Origin: Pythium myriotylum
Taxonomy: Eukaryota; Oomycota; Peronosporomycetes; Pythiales; Pythiaceae
DNA length: 64,000 nucleotides
Direction of reading: 5' to 3'
Assembly (NCBI GenBank): GCA_023091665.1
Contig: JALJCQ010000020.1
Coordinates: 407,703 to 471,702, forward strand
Position numbers and translations under genes: made by a program. The notes beneath the pieces were generated by a model. That model saw only the letters and a program-made list of their open reading frames with translations. It did not search any database and was not told the origin of the DNA. Shown here one piece after another: positions 1 through 11,803 of this stretch (the stretch's first letter is position 1; each line of letters starts with the position of its first letter).

Positions 1-888
1 TGGCGGAAACGATTGTAAATAAACTTCCGATGTCTGGTGCTAATTTGGGTGATCAAATATGAAAACTATAACATATATTATTTTTTCCCCCTGTATCATC
101 CACTTTCGAATCTGTTGACCAGTTCGTTTCGTTCGTACGCAAATAAATGGACGACCCGACTGCTCGCTCGTTGGCGAAATCTCTGCTGCTTCCGTCCACA
201 TCTGCCGCCGGCTTCTGCGCGGCTCGGGGGTTGTCTTGTGATTGCCACGTCAAGACGACTTGTCACTAGGGCTAGGTCTCTTCTTCGCGACACCCCCCTC
301 CTTCTCCTTCTCTTTTTGCTTCACGTCCTCCTCTTCGGGTTGTGCAGTCTCTCGTCCTCGACGAGAGCGACGTCATCGTCGTGTTTCTCTGCGTTTTCCT
401 TCTCGCAATTCGTCGGCTGACTTTCCCTTAAACCAGTACCTTCCGTCTGCCCCGTCGCGTGGCCGCAGTCAGTCCTCCCACTTTGCCGATCCCCCTCGGC
501 ACCGTGTTGCGTGCGGGTTCGGGGAACTTCATCTGAGAACGCGTATTCATTTACAGAGGTTTTCGCCCTTTGCTTCTCGTCGCCCGTTGCGCGCTCGTGG
601 GGCGGCGTATGCCTTCTCACAGTGTTGCTGGTCACGCGTGGCAGGGATGAGTGGACGAAGGGAAGCTTGAACGTCCATCCACAGACAGGAATGCCGCGCG
701 CCTGTCCGTCGCGTGAGGAGCGCGCGCTCGCGGCCGCGAGAGCCTCTCTCTGTGTTCCCGCGCGCCGCCACCGAACTGGACGCCCTCGTCTCGATTCGAT
801 TCGCAGTTCCGCCCCGCCGCCGCGAAGACGTCCTCCACTGACCGCGCGCAGCAGGTGGCGCGGGAGAGAGCGAGAGAGAAGAGAAGAA
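1..888. other. Upstream region, no gene supported
   Basis: No convincing coding segment is seen. Several overlapping ORFs on both strands have low-complexity Arg/Ser/Pro-rich translations typical of G+C-rich shadows. The segment is pyrimidine-rich from about 290 to 420. It most likely holds the promoter and 5' leader of the gene starting at 889. Confidence 0.5.
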
Positions 889-3724
889 ATGCAGAGCGAC
901 GCCGTCGTCTGCGAGTTCGTGCGCCAGCGGTGCACGCACGACGCGCTCTTCCAGCCCTTCTACAAGCGGTGCGTGCAGCGGTCGGATACACAGAGAGACG
1001 GAGACGAGCTGACGTGACGTGAATGCTTTTTGGTGGACCCATGCAGATCGAACCGGACCAAGGGCTCCAAGGTGAGTCGCGCGGCATCTCTGCCGTCGCA
1101 CAGGCTTCCTCGCTCACGAAAAGTTTCATGTTCTCTGCTTTCCCTTCTCCGCGTGTGCCTTTCGACGTGTCCTCTAGATCCTCCGGTGCGTTCGTCGGGC
1201 TCGTCCTGTTCTCTCTCGAGTGCTCACGCGGTGTTTGCTGGTCCAGGTGCTTCCCTCACTGCTGCCCCAACCACGCCCACCGCGGCTTCTGCGGCTCGAG
1301 TCTCCACGTGCGCGTGCAGTGGCCCGCGACGGGGCGCTCGCCGCCGCCGCCGTCGATCCACGTGCTCGGGCGCTTCCGCCTCTCGGACGCGCCGCCGCTG
1401 CCGCTGGGCCACTGTCTCCAGGCCGCCGGCGTCTTCGCCGCCGTGCAGTCGGACGACACGCCCAACGGCGAGTGGATCGACTCGCAGATGATCTACTCGT
1501 GGAGCGAGGTGCGTCCGTCGTCTTGTTCTTCTATCATCTCTCTCGGCATCCCCTCAACACTCGTGGTGGTGGCTAGACCAACTGGCTCTTCGAGATCAAT
1601 AGCGCCGCGCGCTGGTTCTACGGCTGGGAGTCGAGCACGGTCAAGTCCCAGCGCCTCAAGGACCACGTGCTCGACGTCTACGTGCTCGCGGCCGTGCCGG
1701 CGTTCGGCCAGACGCGCGCCGACGCGCTGCGCGTCGTGGCCGCCGTGACCTCGCCCTCGTTCCAGCTCATCTCGTTCCGCCGCGCGACCGACGACGCCAT
1801 GCTCGCGCTCTCGGCCACGCACCACGTGCGCCAGCAGCTCCAGCACGGCGTCGACGCCAGCGACGACAAGCCGCCGACGCCGCCCCATCCGCAGCTCCAC
1901 TTCCACGCCGACGCGTCGGCCGTTCGCGCGCCGCCGCCGCCGCCACCACCACTACCAGCAGCAGCAGCAGCAGCGGCACCGACCGCCGCCTTCCCGAGCC
2001 ACGCCGCCGTGCCCGTGACGAGACCGCTCTCGCTGCCGTCGCTGCGCCCGACGTTCGCCGGCGTCGCCATGGCCGCGGCGCCGCAGGACGTGAGGCCCCC
2101 GCAGTGGTCGGCGCCGCCGCTCGCCATGGCCTCGGCGCGCCTCGCGCACCCGCCCCTGCAAGCCGCGCAGCCGTCGCCGCAGCTTCGCCCCGCCGCGCTG
2201 CGCCCCACGGCGACCGCGCGCGCTCCGCCGGCGTGGCGCCCGCAGCCGTCGATCCCGGCGCTGCGCCCCGCGGGCGTCGCCGTGCAGCCCATGGCGCCGC
2301 CGGGCCCCAACGTCGCCGGCGGCGGCGGGCGCGACAGCACGGTCTGGGAGGTCGCGAATCTCATCGGCCAGCTCCACCAAGTGTCGTTCGTCGACGCCTT
2401 CGACCGCGTGGCCGCCATGCACGAGAGCTTCCTCGAGTACGCGAGCGACTACCTGGCGCCCGACGAGAGCGCCGGCAAGACCTCGGCGGCGCCGCCGGGA
2501 CTCCAGGCCGACGCCGAGATGGGCGTGCGGCGCGCCATGGCCACGCTCTACGAGCGCTCGGACCTCGCGGCCGCGAGCAAGCTGCCGCCGCGGCTCGTGG
2601 CGACGCTCACGGAGGTGGCGCTCTGGGTCTTTTTCGACCGCGTGACGCTGCGGCAGATCCACGGCTCGATCCGCAGCGCGCAGGTGGCTATGGCGAACGC
2701 GAGCGAGATCCAGCGGCGCTTCCGCCGCATCATGTTCTTCCTCCACGACCACATCAACCGCTTCCTGCACAACCGCTTCCACACGACCATCCGCGAAGTG
2801 CTGCTCGAGTGCCAGGCGCTCGGACTCGAGCTCCAGTACGAGAGCTCGCGCTCGGTCGCGGCGACGCCCGCGGCCGCCATCAAGGGCCAGCGCCCCATGA
2901 AGGCGCAGGACGTGTTCGTCGCGCAGCTGCGCGAGGTCTTTGCCCACGAGCAGACTGCGGCGCGGCGCGTGCGACGGAAGCTCGACGCGCACGCCGTGCC
3001 GGCCACGGCGCCCGCGGTCTGCCGCCAGTTCAACCGCCAGTGGACCTGCTCGCTCGACAACGTGGTCGTGCGGGGCGCGCGCGCGTCGACGCCGCTGCCG
3101 CCGGCGCACGAGCTCTCGCTCTTCTCGCTCGTGTGGTTCTACCGGCAGATCAGTGTGCTCTCGCTCGAGCTCCACGACGACAAGCACCAGGCGCTGCCGC
3201 GGCTCGAGGCCGCGTCGCTCTTCCGGCTCTCGCCGCTCCACTCGCGCTTCGTGCTCGACGGCAAAGACCGCTTCCTGCACGCGTTCCCGGCGGGCGAGGC
3301 CACGCTCGCGACCTGCGTCGGGCGCTACACGCTCGGCGACTACGTGGGCCACTACGACGCGTCGCTCGGCGAGATCCAGCTGCGGCTCTACGCGTTCCTG
3401 GCGCCGTCGCTGCTGCCGGCGAGCGAGCCCGAGCTGCCGCTCGAGCGCGTGGCGCGCGACGCGTGCGTCTGCTACGCCGTGCGGCTCATCGTGTCGCCCG
3501 CCGGCGCGCTCGTGGCCAACGTGACGGTGCAGCGCGGCGAGCTCGACGTGGCCAAGCTGCGGCACGTGGGCTACGCGGCGGCGCGGCCGCTGCTGGTCGA
3601 GATGGCGACGTGGTCGCTGCAGGAGAAGCTCACGGCCGTGCGCGCGTTCGAGGACGCGAGCCACGTGGACCTCGTCTTCCACCCGTACGCAGAGGCTGTA
3701 GAAGGAGCGCGCGCGTCGTCCTGA
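889..3724 (+). CDS. Cys/His-rich family protein, copy 1 (unrecognised family)
   Basis: Multi-exon gene, about 846 aa. Exons read as 889-968, a 25-nt microexon 1047-1071, a third exon ending at 1508, and 1577-3724. Exon 1 carries C-x6-C-x-H followed by LF..F/Y..R. The microexon encodes SNRTKGSK. Exon 3 opens with CFPHCC, then NH..R.FCG, and contains a GEW motif. Exon 4 starts NWLFEI and has RWFYGWES, HVLDVYVL and LISFRR, then a long Pro/Ala linker (about 1930-2330). A conserved C-terminal domain has WFYRQIS, LVLDG-like and GDYVG motifs. Spaced Cys/His residues suggest metal binding, and the C-terminal domain could be a lipocalin-like beta barrel; both are inference. The natural acceptor of exon 3 (CCAG at 1246) leaves one extra base, while an AG at 1219-1220 keeps frame. 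I do not recognise the family. It is the only one of the four copies on the + strand. Confidence 0.75.
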
Positions 3725-4503
3725 AAAGAGCTGCCGCTCCATATTCGGTTTAGTATAATATAGCTCCTGGGTATCCGTTTTGAACGAAGATCACATGACA
3801 CTCGGGCGAGGGAACCGCCCTCCGTTTCCTCCCCTCTGCAGATGTCTGCCTGTCGCGGGCAAACCGAATAGTGACAATGGACGCGTGCAGAGACGAGCCA
3901 GGTGCGCCCTGCGAGTTTGATGAACTCTTGCCGCACGAACGCCAGCTGACCCCAAGGGCGGACCAAGCGTCACCCGATCGGCTTCTCGCTTGGCAAAAGG
4001 CAACACGCGCGGCACTCGCTCGCGAGCAGCTCCACGCCAAACGACCGAGAACAAACAAAACCCCCACCACTTGAATTATAAAACCACGACCTCCGCAATT
4101 ATAATTGTCTGGTGGACGGGGGGTTCTCACCCCCCTGACTAGATTTTGTCGACCTGACCGGCGCCGTGGATGAGTGAGTCGGGTCGGGTTCTCTCACCCA
4201 CGCGCGGCGTTCGTGTCGTGAAGCCAACCGATCCCGTGCCCTCGATTACGGCAGAGGGCCCTTCTGCCCGGGACAAGCGCGGTGGGTGGTTGCTGACAGC
4301 GTCCCACGGAAAGACGCGGCGTCCCACTCTCCAGATGAGACGCTTCGCCATGAGGCCAGAGCGCGCAGCCGCGCTCTCGGACATTCTGCGGAGGACCCGT
4401 TTTAGAATCTAGGTGCACCAGGCACAATGGTCTGCTATTTGGAGTAAAGGAGAATGTACTGAATTAAATGATAATAGTCCAATGTAGCCATCTCTCTCTC
4501 TTG
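3725..4503. other. Convergent intergenic region
   Basis: This lies between the stop codons of copies 1 (+) and 2 (-). ORFs on both strands are short and show no family features. It presumably holds the 3' ends of both transcripts. On the minus strand just after the copy 2 stop lies the motif GAGATGGCTACATT (4484-4497), which recurs downstream of copy 4. Confidence 0.5.
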
Positions 4504-7185
4504 TCACGCCGCGACGCGCGCATACCGCAGCTCGGCCGAGAGCGAGGGCTCCCACGCGCGCACGAGGCGCAGCTTCTTCTGCAATGACCAGAAGGGCAGC
4601 TGCGCGGCCACGGCCTCGACGCTCGGGAGCCCCTGGTGGTAGGCGGCCGGGCGGTCGAGCAGCGCGCGCGTGACGGCCACGCGCACCACGAGCACGTCGG
4701 CGCTCGGCGTCCAGAGCTGCAGCTGGAAGCAGAGCCCGATGCTCGAGAGGTCGTCCACGGGCGACTCGCGCTGCTTCCACGCGTAGAGATTGACCTGGAG
4801 CTCTTCGCGCGACTCGGAGACCTCGCCCGAGTGGTCGCCCCACTGGAGCGCGCCGATCGAAAGCGCCGACGTCGACACGCCGCTCGGGAACGACCGGAAC
4901 CACTGCGAGCTGCCGTCCAGCACGAGGCGCGAGCCGGCCTCGTGGCCGCCGACGTTGAGCAGCGACGAGACGTCCAGAGTCGTCGCTTGGTGGTCGCCGT
5001 CCACGCGGATCGAGATCGTGCCGAGCTCGCGCAGCACCGCGAAGAGCGACTGCAACGAGACGTTGTGCGAGTCGCCCGACGGCGCGAGCGAGCGCGCTTG
5101 GAGACCGCCTTCTAAGATACCACACTTCCACGTGCCGTTCGTGGACCAACTGGAGCGAGCTCTCGCTGACCTCACCGAGCGAGGCACTCGCACGGCCGGC
5201 TTGAGTGGGCGTCTCGCCGTCGTGCGGCCCTTGGTCTGCTTCACAAACTGCTCGCTCGACTGCGCGACGAAAAACCGCATGCCAACGGCCAGTGCGTCGT
5301 ACGGATCGCCGCCGCTCTCGCGCGTGTGGCGCGCTCCCGTTCGCATGTCGAGCGCCGAGACTTCCGAAACAACGTCTTCCAGTCGCCAGCCACGGTCTTG
5401 GAGGAACGCGTCGACGTGGCGCTCGAGCCACTCGACGAACGCGAGGTACGTCACTTGCAGTCGCGGCTGTGAGAACACGGCCGTGGCCTCTTGTGTGATC
5501 GTCGAGTGGACCGCGCGGTGGAGATCCACGTCGAATGAAAGCCAGAGCAGCAGCTCGCAGAGAATCGCCGCGAGCTCGCTGGGCATGGATGACGGCGTCG
5601 ACATGCGGTTGCTTGGGATCGCGCCGATGTCCACGAGCAACTGGCCGACCACTTCCACGGGCGACCACGACGGTGGCGCCCCACGCACACCAGCGGCGCG
5701 AGCGATCGCGTCGGCGTAGACTCGCTGGAACGTGTCCATGTGCTGGAGCGAGTCGGCCGCTCGCACACGGTCGAGACAACGCAGCAGACGCAGCACGCGC
5801 TGCGCGGTCCGCGCTTGCACGGGAGACGCTGACGACAGCGGTCGTGGGCTCGTGAGCAGTGGCATGGGTGTTCGTAGGGGCGGAGGCCCCGCTGACGGCG
5901 CGCCCGGGCGGAAGGACTGCTCTCGGCGGTCGATGAACGCGGTTAAATCGGCGAACGAGGGGCCGTCTCCGTTGGATCGGGACGACGAGCCCAGCGGCGG
6001 CGTGAAGCGGTCTCGGTCTTGGTAGAGGCCTCCGGGGCCTCGTAGTGGCGGCTGTGGACGCGCGTCGTAATGGGAAGGCATGCCACCGGGGTAGCCTCTT
6101 CGCGGCGACACAGGTCTTCCTCCAGAGGGCGGAGACGGCGATTTCTTCACGGGAACGCGCGGCGCGGGCTTGCGCGTACCGCCCGAGCGATCGTCGAGCG
6201 GCACACGGGGCACTGAGAGCGCCTGCACGGCCTTGGGCGTCGCGCGGCGGAACGAGATGAGGCGGAAGGGCGGCGAGTGCGTCGAGGCCACGACCTGGAG
6301 TGGCTGGTGGTCGCCGGCGCTGGCTGCTGCTGCCGAGGTCTCGCTGAACGAGGGCGAGAGCACGTAGACGTCGAGCACGTGGTGCTTAAGCCGGTGGCGC
6401 TTGGCGACGCCGCTCTCCCAGTGGTAGTACCACCGCGCCTCGTGGTTGATCTCGAAGACCCACTGACGGGGCTGGTCCTAGCGACAAGGAGCACGCTTCG
6501 GGTTAGGACGTGTGCACGAGCCCCGAGAGAGAGAGAGAGAGGAAGAAAGGAAACGTACGCCGTCGCTGACGGAGGAGACCGTGACGGCCGGGATCCACTC
6601 GCCGTGCGGGTTGCTCTCGCTCTGGAGCGACTGGTTGATCTCGTGGAGCGTCACGTGGTCGCCCGCGACGAGCCCGCGCGTGTCCTTGACGCGGAAGCGC
6701 GCAAAGACCGAGACGTCGGGCGCGCTCGCGGGGCGCGGCGCCGCGTTCTCCCAGCTCACGTCGAGATGGAGCGACGCGCCGCAGAACGACCGGGAGACGT
6801 GGTCTGGACAGCAGTGCGGGAAGCAGCGCAGGATCTGGATGGGCGAGGAGGAGGAAGAAGAAGAAGACAAGAGTCAGCATCCCCACATCGACGGCCACGC
6901 GCGTGGCTCGAGCGCCATACCTTGTCGCCCTTGCGGAGGTTCGTGCTGCGCGTGCGTGTGCGTCATCGTGAGTCCAAACGCGCGGGAAGGAACGGAACGG
7001 TCTCACGTAACTCACCGCGTGTAGTGCGGGTGGAAGAGCTGCTCGTGGCCGCAGCGGCCGCGTGAGAAGTCGCAGGCAAAGCCGTGGAGCGTGGGCATGG
7101 GCTCGCCGCGCGGGTGTACGCGCGGAAGCGTCTCGGCGTCGCTCTCGACCTGGCTGCTGCCGCCGTCCTCCGTGCTGCTACTCAT
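4504..7185 (-). CDS. Cys/His-rich family protein, copy 2 (unrecognised family)
   Basis: This is the cleanest gene model of the family, about 814 aa. Exons on the minus strand are 7016-7185, a 25-nt microexon 6921-6945, 6559-6834 and 4504-6477, all in frame. The start ATG is directly preceded by GTGAGACC. Exon 1 has C-x6-C-x-H (CDFSRGRCGH) and LF...Y.R. The microexon encodes TNLRKGDK. Exon 3 starts ILRCFPHCCPDH and contains RSFCG and GEWI. Exon 4 has WVFEINHEARWYYHWES, HVLDVYVLS, SPPFRLISFRRAT, a Ser/Pro-rich linker, and a C-terminal domain with RLVLDG and W.F..FPSG. It is convergent with copy 1. Function is unknown; conserved Cys/His positions suggest a zinc-stabilised N-terminal module. Confidence 0.8.
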
Positions 7186-9651
7186 GGTCTCACCTGGGCC
7201 GGCGTCTGATGACGAAATGTCGCGATGGGAGGACCAAGGCGACAGCGGGGAGGGAGAGAGAAAAGTACCGTACTAAACGTCAGGCGAAATGCCGTCGCAA
7301 CGAAAGGAGGAGAACGAAGCAAACGGGAAAACGGGACGTTGCGCCAAAAAGAGAGGCGAGTCCCACATGGCAAACGCCTCACGGAGAAAAAAGACATCCT
7401 CGAGACAGACTTTTATTTGTCGTAAGCAAGCCTGCTTTCACTCTCGCAAGGGCAGCCTCCAGGTGTTTACCCACCACGCGTCGTGACCAATACGGCTTGC
7501 TGATGATGCCTCCAAGACGACCGGGCCCGTCGCGGCGTCGTTCGCGCGACGTCACTCGGCATTTTACGTCTGCCCGGGGGAAAAAAGCCCCCCCGAAGGT
7601 ACACTCGAGTGGCGGACAATCCCGTGGGGGCAACGATATCGAGTGTGGCAGGCGCGCGCCAAGGAGCGACGGGACCAAGACGTTTTCCAGCGGGCACCAT
7701 CTTCGTCCATGTATTTGATCTCGCAGGGCACCCTGGGAACCCGAGTCGTCTGGTTCGGTGGATTTGGGGGATTTCGAAGCGAGCAGCTGTCGCCGAGATC
7801 AGCGGACGCGCGTGATGTGTGGCCTGATGCTGTCGTCACCCGCTGCCCTCTGTGGCGGACGTGGCTCGTCAGCGCAAATCTGGATTACAAACCACCCGCG
7901 CGTGGACAATCCGCATCGGCGAGTCTGGATCTCTCGTGACGAGTCCATGAGATCCCTCCTTCACCCAACGCCGTAATCGATGCCATTGGAACTATTATCC
8001 AGTGAGTTCCTTCCTTCCCCACCATCTTCGCACGGTCTCTCCGAGTTGGAGAGACCGTGGGAAGATGGTGGGGAACTGGATCATCGAAGCCCTTTAAGAG
8101 TCCGAGGGCTTCTTCCATCAGAATCCACCACCACGCACTGGTAATCACGCCAATGCTTGAGGAGCTCCGGACGATCGTGGCGAGCGACGCCAAAGCGCCC
8201 AGGAAGAAGAAAAAGGGCCCTGGCGCCAGCTTGTGTTTGGTCCGACGCGCGGTCTATCCATGTTTACACCTCTGGCAGCGTCAGCTCCGTGCGACTGATC
8301 CCACTTCGTGCTTGCTAAGACGGCGAATCGTCCATCTCGCCCGACATGAGTCGGGAATCGAATCGATTCGAAATCGCTGCGAGGAGCTCAACTCGGAGAG
8401 TTCGAACGAGAGAGAAATTTTTGAGATGCGAGAGAGAGTTGGAGGCCTCGGGACCACTCACCTCTCTCTCTCGACTGAAAACGAGGAGGAGTCGGCGCAA
8501 CGACGTGCATAGACCTTTCAGCCCAGTGCCACGCTTCTGACGCGCCCAAGCTCATCTCTCTGGACCAGATGGTTCTTAACGCGATGACGACGTTGAAGTT
8601 TTAGCTAGCGCCTCGATTGAGTGACTATTCATTTCCCAAGAGACTCGTGGTCGTGTCTCGCATGACGCCAATCGCACGCGTCGATGCGATGACAGCCGCC
8701 AGCAAGACGGCCAGGTGCGAAACGCAGCATGCTTGCACGGACTGAGAGCTTCCCACGACTAGCAGACACCAAGATGTGCGGCCCGACGTCCGGCGTCTGC
8801 GTCTCTCTCGGACGTCCATCTCGACATTTCGGAAGAAAACGATCCGAGACCGCGTGAAACTGCGCCGCGGGGTCGAGATGACGCACAAAATTGGGCGGGA
8901 GTCAACAAAATGCATCCCAGTTAGAAGACGAGCGAGTTTTACGTTGTACATGCGGAATCGCAGATTCCATTCACTAGAGGGGATGTCGAGTCGAGGAGGC
9001 TTTCTTTGTGGTCTGCATGGAGAAGAACGAGCCGACCGATGGTATTAATACCTCTCAGTCGACCGATATAGCCGCGCGCTCGCCACAGAAATCGCTCACA
9101 TTGCTGAGAACAGCCACGTGCAAGCATTTGTCGGAGATGTTGGAGAAAGATGGAGATCTCTGTAGCTGATATCGGCACCAAAACTGCGCTACTTGCGCTT
9201 CGTGCGACCAAGCAAGGGAAGAGGTCACTCCACCTTTTCCAAGCGCTCGTTCAGTTCACTTGATTCACTGAATTGATTCGGCTACCGCCATCAGCATGCT
9301 TCCTGTGGACAAGGCAGCGATATGGAAGAGAGTTCTGGATGCTGCGCCGTTGATTCCGTGAAGTTCGAAGGCAGTTTCTAGGCAGCGACAACTGATGGAG
9401 GCCTCGGTAGACGAACTGCACTACGTCAACGCGCGAACAACTGTCTGAATTCATTCAGTCTATTAGTCTGCCGTCACCTTGTTCACTGTACTGAGTTGCA
9501 CCAGTCAACGTCCTCGTATCATACAGTAAACGATCCAGCTCGTAGTGTTAATCGACTCGAGAGTCACCAGGTGAAATCAGCAAAATTCGCGTGTTGCTCG
9601 TCAACTTCCCGACATCGATAGTTCTTGTTGAACAAGAAAGACAAAATAAAT
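7186..9651. other. Intergenic region with a long hairpin
   Basis: About 2.5 kb between the start of copy 2 and the stop of copy 3. No ORF shows family similarity or sensible composition. The clear structure is an inverted repeat at 8017-8073 (listed separately). The part next to 7186 should hold the copy 2 promoter. A small inverted repeat (TTCTTGTT/AACAAGAA, 9622-9638) lies just past the copy 3 stop. Confidence 0.45.
8017..8073. repeat. Long hairpin / inverted repeat
   Basis: The left arm 8017-8042 and right arm 8048-8073 are reverse complements over 26 bp with a single mismatch, separated by a 5-nt loop (GAGTT). Each arm contains the GGTCTC/GAGACC core that recurs near other gene starts here. 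It may be a mobile-element end, a small-RNA precursor or a replication-derived palindrome; the sequence alone does not decide. Confidence 0.8.
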
Positions 9652-11803
9652 CTAACTACTCCGTTTGTAGCTGCAGATCCAAACGTCGCTCGGCACCCAC
9701 TGGGGCACGAGCGCAAGCCGTTTTTGCAGCGGCAGGGTCGGGAAATCGTCCGCATGGAAGGACTGAAGCTCAAGGCGGCCTCTATTCACAGTCACACGCA
9801 CGTGGATTCTATTCCCTGAGGATTCAGAGACTGTGAGGTGCAGCTGAAAGCACGTGGCCCAGAGTTGCGCGCCGCCTGCGTTGGGCCACGCGTAGCAGTT
9901 AATGTGGAGCTCGCGTTCAGACGGCGAGACCTTGCCCACGTAATCTCCGAACTGTTGCGCGCCCAGTGAGACTGCGATCGAGGATTCGCCACATGGCCAG
10001 TGGCGAAACCAGCGACACCGGTGGTCGAGAGTGAGCTCCATGGCGTTGCCGTAGTAGTGGAGGCGTGACTGGAAACTGAGCAGGCGCGAGGTTCCGTCAA
10101 AGTGGATTGAAACGGCGCTGAACTGCCGCCAGAACCACATCAAATGGACCAGTTTCCAGCTCGTGGTCGGCCACGTCCTGTCGTAATCAGAGCTCGAGAC
10201 GATCTCGAGCGCGTCCAACGTCGCGATCCATTCACCATCAAACATGCTCGCCCGTGGGATCCGCGCTGGAGCCCTTTCAAGTCGCAGGACGTTTCGCTGG
10301 TGGTCAATAAACCTTTCGCGCACGTGGGCGATGAACAGCTCGAAGCCTTCCTTGAGCTCCGAGCCGCTGGATCGGCGGTGAGGGGTCTGTTGGAAGTCGT
10401 CTTCGATTGCGACGACTAATGCCGCGACCGTCCAATCTGCACGGCGCACGCATGCGTCCAGCTGAGACCAGAGCCATTCGATCACAAGACACTCGAAACG
10501 CCACCGCAACTCGCGGGCGTCAAGTAGCACGTCGACCGAGTCGTCTAGCACGCCGACCCACTCGCTGTGGAGCTCCTCGTCCAGAAACAGCGTAGTGGCT
10601 ATATGGACGGCGATCTTGGTGAGCGAGCTCGCTGTTCTTCGCCGAGGACCTCGGTCGCCAGCTGCTGTGAGTAGCGACGCGATTATCTGGTCGGCAGTTG
10701 CGCGCTGTTGAAAAGAACGCATAGAATTTTGGCCGAGCCGCTGCCAGAAGACGCGCTCCACGTGAGCGGTGACCGGCACGGCGCTTGCGAGGCTCACATT
10801 CTGGACAAAGGACCAGATTGTGATGAGATCGTAGAGTCGCGACGCCGCATCCGCGCTGCGAATAGCCGTGCGCGGTAGTCGTAGCTCCTCTTGAGGTCTA
10901 ACAGAGAGGGAAATCTTCGTATGCTTGACCGGAGCCGCGTCTCGAGCGTTTGTGGTATTTCTCGCAGACTTTTCACCGTCGTTGGGCAAACGTCCCTTGA
11001 TCTCGACCGTCGGTGCGCTGCTATTGGAGAGCACCGACATAGCCTCGGGCGTCGCGCGGCGGAAGGAGATGAGCTTGAAGGGCGGTGACTGGATCGTCGC
11101 CACGACACGCAGCCACTCGGTGAGCTCGCCAGACCTCGCGTCGGCCACGAGCTCGGGCGTCGTGACCATCACGTCGAGCACGTGCTCACGGAGACGGTGC
11201 GACTTGGCGACGCCCGATTCCCACCCGTAGAACCAGCGCGCGCTGCCATTGACCTCAAAGCGCCACTGCAGTGGCGGCTCGTGGACCTGCTCACAGCAAC
11301 TCAATTCCTTAGTCTCACAATGACCCCCGTCCCATAAGTGAGACCATAACGTACATTTGGTGGACTCTCGAGCAGCGCGGACTTGATCCACTCCCCGTTT
11401 GGATTGTCATCGTTCTGGATCGAGCTCGCGATGGCATCTGGCGCAAGCAGGTCGCCAATGGGGAAGCCGCGATCCTGCTGCAGCCGGAACCTCCCAAACA
11501 CGAGCAGCAGCGGGGGCTCGTCGCCGGCATCTCGTTGCAGCTGCACGTCCAAGTAGAGCGGCGCGCCGCAGAAGCTTCGAGCCACGTGGTTGGGACAGCA
11601 GTGCGGGAAGCAGCGCAGGATCTTGGAGCCCTTGGTGCGGTTCGTCCTGCGTGGCAAATTCGGCTGTTCGTCAGAAGGTCTCATCTCAACAAACGAGTGT
11701 CAACTGGAGCGAGAGAACCCCACCGCTGGTAATTGGCGTGGAAGAGCTCCCCGTGGGTGCATTCTCGCCGCGCAAAGCTGCAGGAGAACGCTGCGGACGC
11801 CAT
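9652..11803 (-). CDS. Cys/His-rich family protein, copy 3 (unrecognised family)
   Basis: About 668 aa in three exons on the minus strand: 11724-11803, 11355-11646 and 9652-11286. Here the microexon is fused to the next exon, so TNRTKGSK and ILRCFPHCCPNH are read continuously. This confirms the frame used for the other copies. Exon 1 has C-x6-C-x-H (CSFARRECTH) and GELFH..YQR. Exon 2 has RSFCG, LDVQL, GRFRL and GEWI. Exon 3 has WRFEVNGSARWFYGWESG, HVLDV, SPPFKLISFRRAT and a C-terminal domain with FDGEWIATLD, LMWFWRQ and GDYVGKV. The central Pro-rich linker is shorter than in copy 1. Function is not recognised. Confidence 0.8.

Noticed and set aside
1952..3742. 596-codon antisense ORF opposite copy 1
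   Set aside because: Arg/His/Val-rich translation typical of the antisense of a G+C-rich gene; the plus strand has conserved paralogues.
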